Below are positions 16,523-25,378 of a stretch of 61,079 bases of DNA, piece after piece. Source of the DNA: DATGMS01 sp040905145 (lineage in GTDB: Bacteria > Bacteroidota > Bacteroidia > Cytophagales > Cyclobacteriaceae); the NCBI GenBank assembly GCA_040905145.1, contig JBBDSC010000017.1, positions 1 through 61,079 on the forward strand, written 5' to 3'. A program made the translations under genes and the position numbers. The notes below the pieces were generated by a model, which worked only from the letters and a program-made list of their open reading frames with translations, was not told the DNA's origin and did not search any database. Numbering within the stretch: the stretch's first letter is position 1; every line of letters starts with the position of its first letter.

Positions 16523-18686
16523 GTGGATGTTGCTTTGCTTGTTGTTGACAGGGTGGAAACTGTGTTCAGCACAGGGTGATATTCCTGTCGGCTCCTGGCG
16601 TTTTCATCAATCCTACCTGGACATTAAAAATATAACAGGCAGCGAAAGCACCCTTTTTGCATTAGGGGACCACAGCCTTTTCTATTATTCCCTGAGTGAT
16701 CTGAAAGCAAAAGCCTTGACCAAAACGGAAGGGCTGTATGCCCAGCATCTTTCCGCAATGGCCTATTCCACCGTATATAAAGTACTCCTTCTTGCCTACC
16801 CCGATGGCACCATTGATTTGGTCGGTGAAAATAAAATCCAAAGGATAGATGACATTCGCCTCAATACGCTGCTTTCTAAAAAGCGCGTCAATCAGATCAA
16901 GATCGAGGGAAACACTGCTTGGATAGCAGCGGATTTTGGGATTGCCCAAATCAATTTAAATACAGGCCAACTCACTGAAGCCTACTTGAATATTGGCCCG
17001 GAAGGAAGCCCTTTGGCTATTTCCGATGTGGCTATAGGCAAGAATGAAATCCTTATTACTTCGATTTCAGACATTTTTATTGGAAGCAAAACGGCCAATT
17101 TAAAGGATTTTAGAAATTGGATCCCTGTTCCTCCCATCGATGCCCTCTCATTTCCTAGGATAGTGATACAGGGAAATACAGTCTTTGCCCTAGGGACAGA
17201 TCAAAAAATATACATGCTGCAAAACGGCATACTAGAATGGATTATCGGCACTATGAAAGTAATCCATTTTAAAGTGATCGAAAATCAACTGTTCTTTGGC
17301 ACAGAAAACACCATTTATAAAATGGAGGAAAATGGATCTTACAGTAGCATTAAGTCCGGACTAGAACAACAGTACAATGATTTCCACTTTGCCCAAAATA
17401 ATTTGTTTCTGGCTACCTCCACCCAAGGAGTCCTTTCTATATCTACCCAGGAATCCCTGTTCGCGAATGGCCCCCTTTCCCAGCCCCAGGCTTTCAAATT
17501 TGTAAATAAGCATTTGTTGGCAGTGTCCAATCATATCTCTGCCCAAGGGGGCATCAAAACTTCACCCGGCCAGGCTGTTTCCCAATTTACTGAATGGCGA
17601 TGGGAAAAGCTTACAGCTCCAGAAGGAGTGGTAAGTGCTGCATTTCACAAGGGGGAATTATATTTCGGCACTCTTGGTGACGGCATCTATAAGATAAAGG
17701 ATGAATTGATCACCAAAATGGATATTCCAAACCTCCCCCTCAATGCCACTATATCTGATCTGGCGATGGATCCATCCGGGAATTTGTGGATGTCCATTTG
17801 GGATTATGAGGGGAGATTGTTCAAACTGGATCCAACAGGAGCGATCAACAGGATAGCTGTACCCGGATTAAGCAGACCGGTAAAAATCCTCCCGGACAGG
17901 GCTGGCAACCTATGGGTAATACAACAAAATGCCGGGGGGAGAAACCTTAGGGTATTTAATGAAAGCAACGATTTAAACCGCACTTTTGGTGAGGAAAACA
18001 ACCAGGGCAATTTACCTGCAAACCAGGTATTATCCCTCGATCTTGACCGACTGGGTAATTTATGGATCGGGACCACCAAAGGAGTAGCCTACTTTCCCTA
18101 TGTGGCCGGAATCGATCCTTCCTCTGCTGTAAATGCAGTCTTGCCTTTATTTGAAGATCGACCATTATTAAGAAATAAACCCATTAGCAGTATATTTATA
18201 GCACCGGATGACAGCAAGTGGTTTGGAACAGAACAGGATGGAATCTGGCATTTTACGGAGGATGCAGCAACCTTGCTTTCTCATTTTACCCGCTCCAATT
18301 CCCCATTGCCTTCCAACACCATCCACTCGATGACGATGGATCTATTCCGGGGCGAAATTTTCTTCATCACCTTGGAAGGGGCAATTAGCTATCGGAGTGG
18401 GAGCATTCAAGCTGCTGAGAATTTAACTGACCTTAAAATATTTCCCAATCCGGTAAGGCCGGACTATGGCGGTGCGCTGAGCATAGAGGGACTGACTGAT
18501 TTCTCGTATTTGAAAATCACCACTGCCGTAGGAAGGGTAATCGCCTCCATGGTGGTGCAGGGCGGGAAAATCATCTGGAACCTCAGGGATGCTTCCGGCA
18601 GAAAAGTTGCCCCTGGGATCTATATGGTCTATGTCATGGATAAATCTGGAGGGGAAAAAATCGCAGGTAAATTTCTGGTGATGTGA
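16506..18686 (+). CDS. porZ: PorZ-like type IX secretion accessory protein
   Basis: This protein of about 726 residues starts with a signal peptide (MRTKSKWMLLCLLL, cleavage likely after CSAQ). I chose the ATG at 16506, which places the signal at the N-terminus. A longer frame begins at 16479, deep inside tdk. Two beta-propeller-like regions with repeats of the type GNLWIGTTKGVAYF and SKWFGTEQDGIWHF follow, and the C-terminus has a sorting-like beta domain (FPNPVRP, then APGIYMVYVMD). PorZ acts at the cell surface in type IX secretion and in delivery of anionic lipopolysaccharide to secreted proteins in Porphyromonas. The fit to PorZ rests on layout and on the tdk/recO context. A generic two-component-regulator propeller protein is the alternative. 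Confidence 0.75.
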   Translation: MRTKSKWMLLCLLLTGWKLCSAQGDIPVGSWRFHQSYLDIKNITGSESTLFALGDHSLFYYSLSDLKAKALTKTEGLYAQHLSAMAYSTVYKVLLLAYPDGTIDLVGENKIQRIDDIRLNTLLSKKRVNQIKIEGNTAWIAADFGIAQINLNTGQLTEAYLNIGPEGSPLAISDVAIGKNEILITSISDIFIGSKTANLKDFRNWIPVPPIDALSFPRIVIQGNTVFALGTDQKIYMLQNGILEWIIGTMKVIHFKVIENQLFFGTENTIYKMEENGSYSSIKSGLEQQYNDFHFAQNNLFLATSTQGVLSISTQESLFANGPLSQPQAFKFVNKHLLAVSNHISAQGGIKTSPGQAVSQFTEWRWEKLTAPEGVVSAAFHKGELYFGTLGDGIYKIKDELITKMDIPNLPLNATISDLAMDPSGNLWMSIWDYEGRLFKLDPTGAINRIAVPGLSRPVKILPDRAGNLWVIQQNAGGRNLRVFNESNDLNRTFGEENNQGNLPANQVLSLDLDRLGNLWIGTTKGVAYFPYVAGIDPSSAVNAVLPLFEDRPLLRNKPISSIFIAPDDSKWFGTEQDGIWHFTEDAATLLSHFTRSNSPLPSNTIHSMTMDLFRGEIFFITLEGAISYRSGSIQAAENLTDLKIFPNPVRPDYGGALSIEGLTDFSYLKITTAVGRVIASMVVQGGKIIWNLRDASGRKVAPGIYMVYVMDKSGGEKIAGKFLVM

Positions 18687-19375
18687 TGCTAAAAAAAACC
18701 CAAGGCATAGTGATCAATTATATCAAGTATAAAGAAACCTCTATCATTGTCAGGATTTTTACGCGTGAGTTGGGTCTAAAAACCTATGTGGTGAACAGCG
18801 TAAGAAGTGCAAAGTCAAAGTCCAAAATAGCCCTTTACCAACCCCTTACCTTGTTGGATTTAGTGGTGTATGATAAGGAGGGGGCTTCCATCAACCGTAT
18901 TTCTGAAGTAAAATTAACCTATGCTTTTCATCGGATCCCCTTTGATTTTTACCGTTCCGGCGTGGCTATGTTTGTGGGTGAAATCCTCAGCAAGGCCATT
19001 TATGAAAACTATCAAAATGAAAATCTCTATGATTTTTTACAGGAAGCCATAATTTATTTGGATAAAGAGGGAGTTAATTTGAGCATTTATCCCCTCTCAT
19101 TTTTACTGCAAATTTCCCGGTTTTTAGGCTTTGCCCCGGGAAACTCAAAGGAATTTTTTGAGCAGTTGCATCAAGGTATAGGCCAAATTCCCTTTGACAA
19201 AGAGGAAGAATTTTATTTGAACCAATTGATGATATCTTCTTTTGGCTCCACCGAAAAGGTTCCTGCGCCTATAAGAAGAAGATTATTGGACCATGTGCTG
19301 CTGTTTTACAAGCTTCACATGGACACTTTTTCAGAAATCAAGTCTCTTAAGGTTTTATCCCAAATCATGCATTAG
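18686..19375 (+). CDS. recO: DNA repair protein RecO
   Basis: This 229-residue protein has the RecO layout. An N-terminal OB fold (KKTQGIVINYIKYKETSIIVRIFTRELGLKTYVVNSVR) is followed by a helical domain. The zinc-binding cysteines of some RecO proteins are absent. RecO loads RecA at gaps together with RecR in the RecF pathway and anneals strands. I chose the ATG at 18686, which overlaps the porZ TGA (TGATG). An in-frame GTG lies one codon upstream. This is the last gene of the tdk-porZ-recO group, and no clear terminator follows. Confidence 0.9.
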   Translation: MLKKTQGIVINYIKYKETSIIVRIFTRELGLKTYVVNSVRSAKSKSKIALYQPLTLLDLVVYDKEGASINRISEVKLTYAFHRIPFDFYRSGVAMFVGEILSKAIYENYQNENLYDFLQEAIIYLDKEGVNLSIYPLSFLLQISRFLGFAPGNSKEFFEQLHQGIGQIPFDKEEEFYLNQLMISSFGSTEKVPAPIRRRLLDHVLLFYKLHMDTFSEIKSLKVLSQIMH

Positions 19376-19491
19376 AATAATTGAAAAACACTTGAAGTTT
19401 GGATTAAATCTATTAGACCTTTTTCTTTGAGTCTTGGTGGCCAGCTGGAGGCTTTGCCTTCACCTGACCTTCTGGCTCTTTGGGAAACCTA

Positions 19492-19818
19492 CTATTTCAG
19501 TTTCTTATTCCCCCTGTGCCTGTCTTTGTCCCGCAAACTTTTTTTTTCAAAATTCCTTTCCAAAGCCTTTGTGAGATCCACTCCTGTTTGGTTGGCAAGG
19601 CAAAGAAGAACCCAAAGCACATCCGCCATCTCATCCCCCAAATCCTGATCCTTGTCGCCTTCCTTGAAGGATTGCTCCCCATATTTTCTGGCAATGATCC
19701 TCGCCACTTCCCCCACTTCTTCGGTGAGTATGGCCATATTCGTCAGTTCGTTAAAGTACCTTACTCCAAAGGTCTTGATCCAGGTATCCACTTTTGCCTG
19801 GGCTTCTTCTATTGTCAT
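19492..19818 (-). CDS. MazG-like nucleotide pyrophosphohydrolase
   Basis: This 108-residue all-helical protein has the MazG/dUTPase-like metal-binding pattern: an E-E-x-x-E arrangement in LTEEVGEVARIIARKYG and the downstream D-E-x-x-D in LGDEMADVLWVLLCLAN. Small single-domain MazG proteins hydrolyse (d)NTPs to monophosphates and pyrophosphate, often as house-cleaning of abnormal nucleotides. The substrate is not predictable. The tail is highly basic (KKSLRDKDRHRGNKKLK). It lies last in a minus-strand run with the ABC protein and dtd, but 108 bases separate it from the ABC gene. Confidence 0.85.
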   Translation of the reverse strand: MTIEEAQAKVDTWIKTFGVRYFNELTNMAILTEEVGEVARIIARKYGEQSFKEGDKDQDLGDEMADVLWVLLCLANQTGVDLTKALERNFEKKSLRDKDRHRGNKKLK

Positions 19819-19926
19819 TTTTCTGTGAATTTATATTTAGTTCTTTACGACCTCTATATAAGTTAAGGATATTCTTGCGGTAATCATCCAATCCCAAAGC
19901 CTTTTGCTGTTATTGAACTTTTTTCT

Positions 19927-21438
19927 CTATATCATCTCCACTATCTTCCCCTCTTCCAGCTCAATCCGCCTATTTACACATGCAGGGATGTCCTCTTCAT
20001 AATGGCTGACATAAATCAAACTCACCCGGGAATTCCTGCAAATCACATCAACGGTTTCCCTGAACAATAAACGCTGCTCCTCGTCCATTCCCTGGGTGGC
20101 CTCGTCCAGGACCAAAAGTGTCGGAGACTTGATCATGGACCGGGCCAATAGGCAAAACCTTTGATTTCCCAGGGAAATTTGGTTCAGCCTTAAAGGGGCG
20201 ATATTTTCAATTCCCAATGCTCCCAGCCATTCATACGCCAAAGCTTCCTGTGCAGCGCTGGCTTTTTTAAATAAACCCATGGTATCAAAAAGCCCGGAAA
20301 GAACCACTTGAAGGCAGTTTTGATTTTTGGGAAAATACCGATGCATCTCGGGAGAAACAAAACCTGTTGGCCTTTTAATATCCCAAATAGATTCACCAGT
20401 TCCCCTTTGCCTGTCAAACAGGATGATATCATTGACATAAGCTTGGGGATTTTCACCGAAGATCAAACTGAGCAAAGTGGATTTCCCTGCTCCATTATGT
20501 CCTTTCAGCGCCCAAAACTCTCCCTGCTTCACCTTCCAGTTCACCTGATCCAATATCACCTTGTCCCCATACTGGATATGAACGTCTTTCATGGTGATCA
20601 GCTCCTCAAATACGGGGAGGTCCTTTCTTTGGATCAATTCCATTAATTGTCGAAAACTGTAGGGGCACCCTGTGTTTTTTCCTGTGTTCAATGGATGAAA
20701 ATCTTCTCTTTTTACCACCTGCACAAAATTTCCTTTTTCCAATATACCGACATGTGTAATGGCCTCGGGAATCTCCAGTGGAGTGGTGGTCATGACCAAT
20801 TGTATTCCTGAATCTGTTATAGTCTTTACCATATCCCCGAACTCCCTTCTGGTCGCTGCATCCAATCCTGTCATGGGCTGGTCCATTAACAGCAGCTTGG
20901 GATTTTTCATTAATGCCCCTGCAATGGCCAAGCGGCGGGTCTCCCCGTTGGACAGCTTGATCAAGGACTTATCCTTTAGGGAGATCAGATGAAGCAACTC
21001 CAGAACGCTATATAAGTCCCAATGCCCGGAAACTTTGACTTCTGTTTTAAGAAGGTATTCTTCCACTGTAGGCGCTTCCTCCGCTTCCGAGGCATTGAAT
21101 CTTTGCTGGTAATAAAAATCCTGCATATTGGACTTATTCCTGAATTCGTACCTTTGCGAAACCACTGCCACCAAATCCCTGAAACTGTTAATTTGTCCTT
21201 CTTTTGTTTTTTGCGCCTGATAAGCTGCCGCAAATCCCCTCACGATCCTCCCTTCGACCAATGTGGTCTTGCCCAGCAGGGTATCAAGAAAAGCGGTCTT
21301 TTCAGCCCCTGACCCTCCTAAAACCGCCCAATTTTGACCTTCCAACATTTTAAAATCCAGATCTTGAAATATTATTTTTCCTAAATGCTTTACCGTAGCA
21401 TTTTCTATGGAAAGGAAAGGGGGTCGAAATAAAGTCAT
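19927..21438 (-). CDS. Tandem ABC ATPase (ModF-like), first ATPase site degenerate
   Basis: This 503-residue soluble protein has two ABC ATPase domains. Domain 2 looks active: Walker A GHNGAGKS at 313-320, signature-like ISLGNQ, Walker B LLVLDEA and the H-loop His in YVSHYEED. Domain 1 is altered at three catalytic spots. Walker A reads GGSGAEKT (41-48, Glu46 for Gly), Walker B reads LLLMDQP (Gln187 where the catalytic Glu is expected), and the H-loop His is missing in MTTTPLE. The signature LSNGE is kept. The ModF/PhrA-type family has no membrane partner, and its role is poorly known. There is no permease gene nearby. Asymmetric sites suggest one regulatory and one hydrolytic site, which is inference. 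Confidence 0.8.
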   Translation of the reverse strand: MTLFRPPFLSIENATVKHLGKIIFQDLDFKMLEGQNWAVLGGSGAEKTAFLDTLLGKTTLVEGRIVRGFAAAYQAQKTKEGQINSFRDLVAVVSQRYEFRNKSNMQDFYYQQRFNASEAEEAPTVEEYLLKTEVKVSGHWDLYSVLELLHLISLKDKSLIKLSNGETRRLAIAGALMKNPKLLLMDQPMTGLDAATRREFGDMVKTITDSGIQLVMTTTPLEIPEAITHVGILEKGNFVQVVKREDFHPLNTGKNTGCPYSFRQLMELIQRKDLPVFEELITMKDVHIQYGDKVILDQVNWKVKQGEFWALKGHNGAGKSTLLSLIFGENPQAYVNDIILFDRQRGTGESIWDIKRPTGFVSPEMHRYFPKNQNCLQVVLSGLFDTMGLFKKASAAQEALAYEWLGALGIENIAPLRLNQISLGNQRFCLLARSMIKSPTLLVLDEATQGMDEEQRLLFRETVDVICRNSRVSLIYVSHYEEDIPACVNRRIELEEGKIVEMI

Positions 21439-21504
21439 AAAATGGGATTTATATTAAAAGAAGGAACAATAAGTGAAGGGATAATCCCTGAAGCTATAAA
21501 AAGA

Positions 21505-21957
21505 TCAAACCTTATTTTTGCTGTCGATTAGGATCGTCACCGGCCCGTCATTGACCAAGGATAGCTTCATATTGGCCCCAAATTCTCCGGTTTGAATGGG
21601 CTTTTTCAGTTCCTTTTCAAAAGAAACAATACACTTTTCGTACAGAGGAATGGCTATACCCGGCTTGGCTGCCTTAATATAAGAAGGGCGGTTGCCTTTT
21701 TTGGTACTGGCATGAAGGGTAAACTGGCTGATCAGTAAAATGTCTCCCTGCACGTCCAGCAAGCTTTTGTTCATTACCCCGTCTTCATCTGCAAAAATTC
21801 TTAAGTTCACTGTTTTCCGGCTGAGCCATTCAATATCCGTCTTATCATCTGCTTCTTCTATGCCAAGGAGGATGGTCAAGCCCTCCCCTATCTCCCCTTT
21901 GATTTCATCGTTTATTTTTACCGAAGACTCAGAAACTCTTTGAATTACTGCTATCAT
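21505..21957 (-). CDS. dtd: D-aminoacyl-tRNA deacylase
   Basis: This 150-residue protein matches DTD throughout. The start is MIAVIQRV, the active-site motif is SQFTLHA (about 78-84), and the chiral-selectivity cross-subunit loop appears as LVNDGPVT near 134-141. The homodimer removes D-amino acids, and glycine mischarged on tRNA-Ala, from tRNA and so keeps translation homochiral. The start overlaps the stop of the upstream SDR gene by 4 bases, so the two are probably coupled. Length and motifs are normal. Confidence 0.95.
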   Translation of the reverse strand: MIAVIQRVSESSVKINDEIKGEIGEGLTILLGIEEADDKTDIEWLSRKTVNLRIFADEDGVMNKSLLDVQGDILLISQFTLHASTKKGNRPSYIKAAKPGIAIPLYEKCIVSFEKELKKPIQTGEFGANMKLSLVNDGPVTILIDSKNKV

Positions 21958-22682
21958 ATTTCTTTATTCAATTGAAGCATTTCACGGGAAGAAATAACTT
22001 CCACTGCTCTTTCATTGGTTTTTGTAGCATGGTGAACCATGGCTTTGGCTACCTGGTAATCATAGATAGGCTTGTATTTTTTATAGATTCCCAATGCGGT
22101 GATGATTTTCATCACCACTTTTCCCACTTCTTCCCCCAGCCTGTTTCCCCTCCTATGTCCCAATAATATCGAAGGTTGGAAAATCCCCAAATAATCGAAG
22201 GGAATTAATTTCAGGTCTTCTTCCACTTGTCCTTTTACCTTATTGTAAAAAATAGAGGAAGTAGCGTCTGCCCCAATAGCGCTCACATATAAAAATTTAG
22301 TGGCCCCTAACTGATGGGTCCATCTGGCAAATCCTATCACAAAATCATGATCTATTTTATAAAAGCTCTCCTTTGATCCGGCATCTTTTATGGTGGTACC
22401 CAAGGAACAAAAAGCATGCATCATAAAATCCTTATCGTTAAAAACCTTGATCAGCCGATGGTTTGATCCGCCTATATCCTTTTCCCTCAGCTGATCTTCC
22501 AAATTAACCTGTTCAAAGTGTTCGAAATCAACTTTGATCTGTACAAGTTTCCGGTGTTTCAAGGTTAGTTCACGGCGTCCCACGGAAATTACATAATCAT
22601 ATTGATCCTGTTTGAAAAGCTGATGTAACAATTGCGTCCCTACGAGTCCGGAACTTCCGGAAATTATTGCTATTCTGTTCAT
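21954..22682 (-). CDS. Atypical SDR, HTATIP2-like NAD(P)-binding protein
   Basis: This 242-residue protein starts with the Rossmann motif ISGSSGLVGTQLL (GxxGxxG) and has a conserved SAIGAD and YNKVKGQVEEDL (the YxxxK of short-chain dehydrogenases). The line FDYLGIFQPSILLGHRRGNRLGE is typical of the TIP30/CC3 branch of atypical SDRs, which bind NADPH. The physiological reaction of bacterial members is unknown. The gene follows the DUF457 gene directly and overlaps dtd by 4 bases, so it lies in the middle of a three-gene minus-strand unit. Confidence 0.8.
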   Translation of the reverse strand: MNRIAIISGSSGLVGTQLLHQLFKQDQYDYVISVGRRELTLKHRKLVQIKVDFEHFEQVNLEDQLREKDIGGSNHRLIKVFNDKDFMMHAFCSLGTTIKDAGSKESFYKIDHDFVIGFARWTHQLGATKFLYVSAIGADATSSIFYNKVKGQVEEDLKLIPFDYLGIFQPSILLGHRRGNRLGEEVGKVVMKIITALGIYKKYKPIYDYQVAKAMVHHATKTNERAVEVISSREMLQLNKEI

Positions 22683-23702
22683 TTAGTCAGTGATTACACG
22701 GTTGAATATCCTGGATAGGTCCTCCCATTTAAATCTTGAGGCCGGATAATTTCTTTCTACATCCAATTCCCCGTTTTTGGGGATCAAAACAAAGGAGAAA
22801 ATAAAATCGGCGTCTTTCTCCAACCAACCTTTGGCCGTGGAAAAACGCATGTCATTATAAATGTACTTATTGTTTCCCACCTTTTCCACCCAATCATAGT
22901 TTCTGGAAAACTTTTTTAAGCCTTGGTAATCCCCATAGCGGGACAACTCCTTTTCTGCTTCCAAATCCCTTTTAAAATATAAAAATGAGCTGAAAGGGAC
23001 TTTTCCCTTTCTAGGATTGAAATACCCTGCGTAATATCCACCCGGCGTCTTGATGATCCCCTGCCAAAGTAAATTTTGAAAAGGTGCTGGAATCGTTTCC
23101 ATCAACTCCACTGTTAAATTTTGCCGTGCTACTTCTTCCCTCAATGCGGGATCTACCACCCAATATTTGTTGAAAATGGTAAAAAGAAGATAAATATGGG
23201 AAGCAATAAGGCCAATATAAATGATCCTTCTCCTTCTTCCTGTATTCCTTCCGCTAAACATAACTAGGATAAGGGCAATCATCATCGGCACCGTGTAAGC
23301 AGGGTCTATAATAAATATAGTGTTCAGCTCCACCCGGTAATCACTGAAAGGCAGGAAAATCTGAGTCCCGTAAGAGGTAAAAATATCCAAAAGTGGATGG
23401 GTAAAAATAGTCCAAAAAAACAACCGGGTCCATAACCAAAAGGAATGTCCGCCTGACCACCTGGGCCTGGACAACAAAAACCCCAAAATCGGGGCCATTA
23501 AAAATCCAAAAACCAAGGAATGTGAATACCCCCTGTGAAAATTCACATAATCCACCACGCCCATAAAGAAGCTCCCCAGAACATCCAGGTCAGGGATGGT
23601 CCCGCCAATAGCTCCCCAAAGGATGGCTTTGTTCTCTAATTTTTTCCCTGCAACAACTTCTGCTACAGCGGCGCCTAAAACCATTTGCGTCAGTGAATCC
23701 AC
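22683..23702 (-). CDS. Membrane-bound metal-dependent hydrolase, DUF457 (YdjM-like)
   Basis: This 339-residue protein has an N-terminal metal-binding part with MDSLTQMVLGAAVAE, IPDLDVLG and FHRGYSHSLVFG, where the His and Asp residues resemble zinc or other metal ligands of the YdjM/DUF457 family. Several membrane helices lie between about 70 and 180, and a soluble C-terminal half of about 150 residues follows. The biochemical function is not established, and the name hydrolase comes from resemblance to phospholipase C-like folds. It starts the minus-strand unit with the SDR and dtd genes. Confidence 0.8.
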   Translation of the reverse strand: MDSLTQMVLGAAVAEVVAGKKLENKAILWGAIGGTIPDLDVLGSFFMGVVDYVNFHRGYSHSLVFGFLMAPILGFLLSRPRWSGGHSFWLWTRLFFWTIFTHPLLDIFTSYGTQIFLPFSDYRVELNTIFIIDPAYTVPMMIALILVMFSGRNTGRRRRIIYIGLIASHIYLLFTIFNKYWVVDPALREEVARQNLTVELMETIPAPFQNLLWQGIIKTPGGYYAGYFNPRKGKVPFSSFLYFKRDLEAEKELSRYGDYQGLKKFSRNYDWVEKVGNNKYIYNDMRFSTAKGWLEKDADFIFSFVLIPKNGELDVERNYPASRFKWEDLSRIFNRVITD

Positions 23703-23801
23703 CGCCCTTAATCGATTAAAATGGGGGGTTCCACACTGATGTTGGAATTATTATCCTTGGTATACCACATATGAATGGATTTTCATGTGTATATAAGGTT
23801 A

Positions 23802-24218
23802 TCACACCTTAGTTCTCTCCCATTCCAAAAACTTCTCTATATCACTGTTCAAACTCTTGAAAATGGCGAGGATGACTGTCAAATCATCTATATAACCTAT
23901 CACTGGAATAAAATCCGGAATAAAATCAAGCGGTAACACAAAGTACAGGAGTCCCAGTACCAACATACCCAAAGTCCGGTTGGATATTCCCTTATACTCA
24001 TGGTTTATATGGGCCTTCACCATTCTAAAAATGATTTCAACGTGGGCCATTGATTCCTTTACGGAAGGGATTTCTCTTATTTGCTCTATTTTTGAGGCTA
24101 CCTTGTTCAATAAGTCTTTTAGTTTATTCCGGTTTGAAGCGATATTATCAGCTTTACGCTGATAAGCGGCCTTGACTTTTGCGAGGAAGCCTTCCTTATT
24201 TACAGTTTGTGCTTTCAT
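23802..24218 (-). CDS. YkvA family (DUF1232) membrane protein
   Basis: This 138-residue protein ends in the DUF1232 signature: a hydrophobic segment followed by VLPLDFIPDFIPVIGYIDDLTVI (about 94-116). The N-terminal 75 residues are helical and charged. Members are small membrane-associated proteins of unknown role that are widespread in bacteria. It follows the unknown membrane protein gene at 24227 by 8 bases, so the two share a transcript. Confidence 0.85.
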   Translation of the reverse strand: MKAQTVNKEGFLAKVKAAYQRKADNIASNRNKLKDLLNKVASKIEQIREIPSVKESMAHVEIIFRMVKAHINHEYKGISNRTLGMLVLGLLYFVLPLDFIPDFIPVIGYIDDLTVILAIFKSLNSDIEKFLEWERTKV

Positions 24219-24226
24219 ATTTTACT

Positions 24227-24748
24227 TTAGAAAAATATCCTGATTTCGGACTTAATTTTTTTCAGTGCAAGTGCGATGGTATCATTCTTCCTTTCCAGGA
24301 ATAGTTGAAACACCCTCTTGTTCAGATCAATACCACGTGCTTCATCATTTAAATCCTGTGAGGCCCTATTGATCATAGAAATCACCTGTTCGATGGCACT
24401 TTTAACGCTATCCCAGGTTTCTTCTGAGAAATAAATCTGTTGGGAAAGATTATGGTTAAACTCCTCCCTAACCTCTGAAAGCAACAGTTGATGAAGTTCC
24501 TTTGCGGAGTAGTTCTGTGTATTTACCCTTCTTATTAAATTGCTTGGTGTTATTCTTTCCAATAACAAACAAAGCCTTTCCGCTGCTTGTAGCCGAATGG
24601 GAAGAATGGTTTCCGTATTTTTGGTTTTAAGGGTAATTAACTTTTTATCTCTTTCGCTCTTCAAAAATGATACCGCAATGATATACATTCCATAAATGAC
24701 CAATCCAGCCGGTAATACAATTTTTAAAATTTCAACTATTGCATCCAT
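24227..24748 (-). CDS. Conserved Bacteroidetes membrane-anchored protein
   Basis: This 173-residue protein has one N-terminal membrane helix (about 8-30, IVLPAGLVIYGMYIIAVSFL) and a helical cytoplasmic domain. The line ILPIRLQAAERLCLLLERITPSNLI, and the next segment with LSEVREEFNHNLSQQIY, match a Bacteroidetes family I recall as DUF7935, though I am not certain of the number. Function unknown. It lies upstream of the DUF1232 gene with an 8-base gap and is divergent from the IscA-like gene, so the 114-bp gap between them should hold two promoters. Confidence 0.75.
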   Translation of the reverse strand: MDAIVEILKIVLPAGLVIYGMYIIAVSFLKSERDKKLITLKTKNTETILPIRLQAAERLCLLLERITPSNLIRRVNTQNYSAKELHQLLLSEVREEFNHNLSQQIYFSEETWDSVKSAIEQVISMINRASQDLNDEARGIDLNKRVFQLFLERKNDTIALALKKIKSEIRIFF

Positions 24749-24822
24749 ATCTTCAAAATAATTTCCCGAATATCTTAAATAAAAGCTTTGGATAAAACCT
24801 TCTACCTTAATTATTTCCGTAT

Positions 24823-24830
24823 TAAGTTTG
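24823..24830 (+). promoter_or_regulatory. -7 box of the IscA-like gene
   Basis: TAAGTTTG matches TAnnTTTG exactly and lies 32 bases before the start codon at 24863. No TTG sits at the expected distance upstream, so only half of the promoter is supported. Confidence 0.45.
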
Positions 24831-24862
24831 AACTATCAAAGGATCAAAAGCATTAAATCAAC

Positions 24863-25165
24863 ATGTTGATACCGATTGAAATTACCGCGAAAGCCAAGGA
24901 GGAAATAAAAAACATCATTGCCCATAAAAACATCCCCGTCGATTATCACCTTCGGGTAGGTGTAAAAGGGGGCGGTTGTGGGGGAATGGCCTATTCCTTG
25001 GGTTTTGACAAACCTAAGGAAGGGGATCAGCATTTTGAAATTGATGGTATTTCTGTTTTGCTGGAAAAGAAACATGTAATGTTCCTCATGGGCATGCAGG
25101 TTGATTTTTATGAGGGCAATGATGCGAGAGGCTTTACTTTTGTTAATCCTGATAGGAAAGAGTAA
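24863..25165 (+). CDS. A-type iron-sulfur carrier-like protein (IscA/HesB), C-terminal Cys pair missing
   Basis: This 100-residue protein has the IscA/HesB fold core (ITAKAKEEIKNII, LRVGVKGGGCGGMAYSLGFD, FTFVNP). Canonical members use three cysteines, one in the first glycine-rich loop and two in a C-terminal CGCG motif. Here the first is present (C39), but the protein ends with GFTFVNPDRKE before the expected CGCG. This looks like a natural short paralogue rather than a frameshift: the sequence after the stop is a degenerate repeat and does not encode the missing motif. It may carry clusters with other ligands or have a different role. Related short forms may occur in Cytophagales, which I recall but cannot check here. 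Confidence 0.85.
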   Translation: MLIPIEITAKAKEEIKNIIAHKNIPVDYHLRVGVKGGGCGGMAYSLGFDKPKEGDQHFEIDGISVLLEKKHVMFLMGMQVDFYEGNDARGFTFVNPDRKE

Positions 25166-25176
25166 TCATCCTCTAA

Positions 25177-25378
25177 CACCACGGAGATCTCAGAGGGACA
25201 CAGAGGTTTTACATAACACCTAAAATCCTTTTTACCGCATACCTCACCAAGTAGTAAGCTTAGATAACACATACAAAAAGAGAACTGTGAAATTGAATAG
25301 CATTTTCACTTGATTCTTAATTCTGATTCTTGATTCGTGCTTAATACTTGATTCTCGATACTTTGTACTTAATACTTA
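25177..25378. repeat. Two degenerate repeat patches between convergent genes
   Basis: At 25177-25210 the sequence runs CACCACGGAGATCTCAGAGG and then ACACAGAGG, a CACAGAG-type repeat with a unit of about 10 bases. At about 25309-25378 the words TTGATTC, TTAATACTTGATTC and TACTTAATACTT recur as a loose tandem array. Both are low-complexity intergenic sequence between the convergent IscA-like and folB genes. No terminator hairpin is visible. Confidence 0.5.

Noticed and set aside
19480..19866. 128-codon frame opposite the MazG-like gene
   Set aside because: It is antisense to a well supported gene and has no family features.
23767..23790. Inverted repeat CACATATGA with TTCATGTG between DUF457 and YkvA genes
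   Set aside because: It has a bulge and no T-run on either strand, so it is not called as a terminator or operator.
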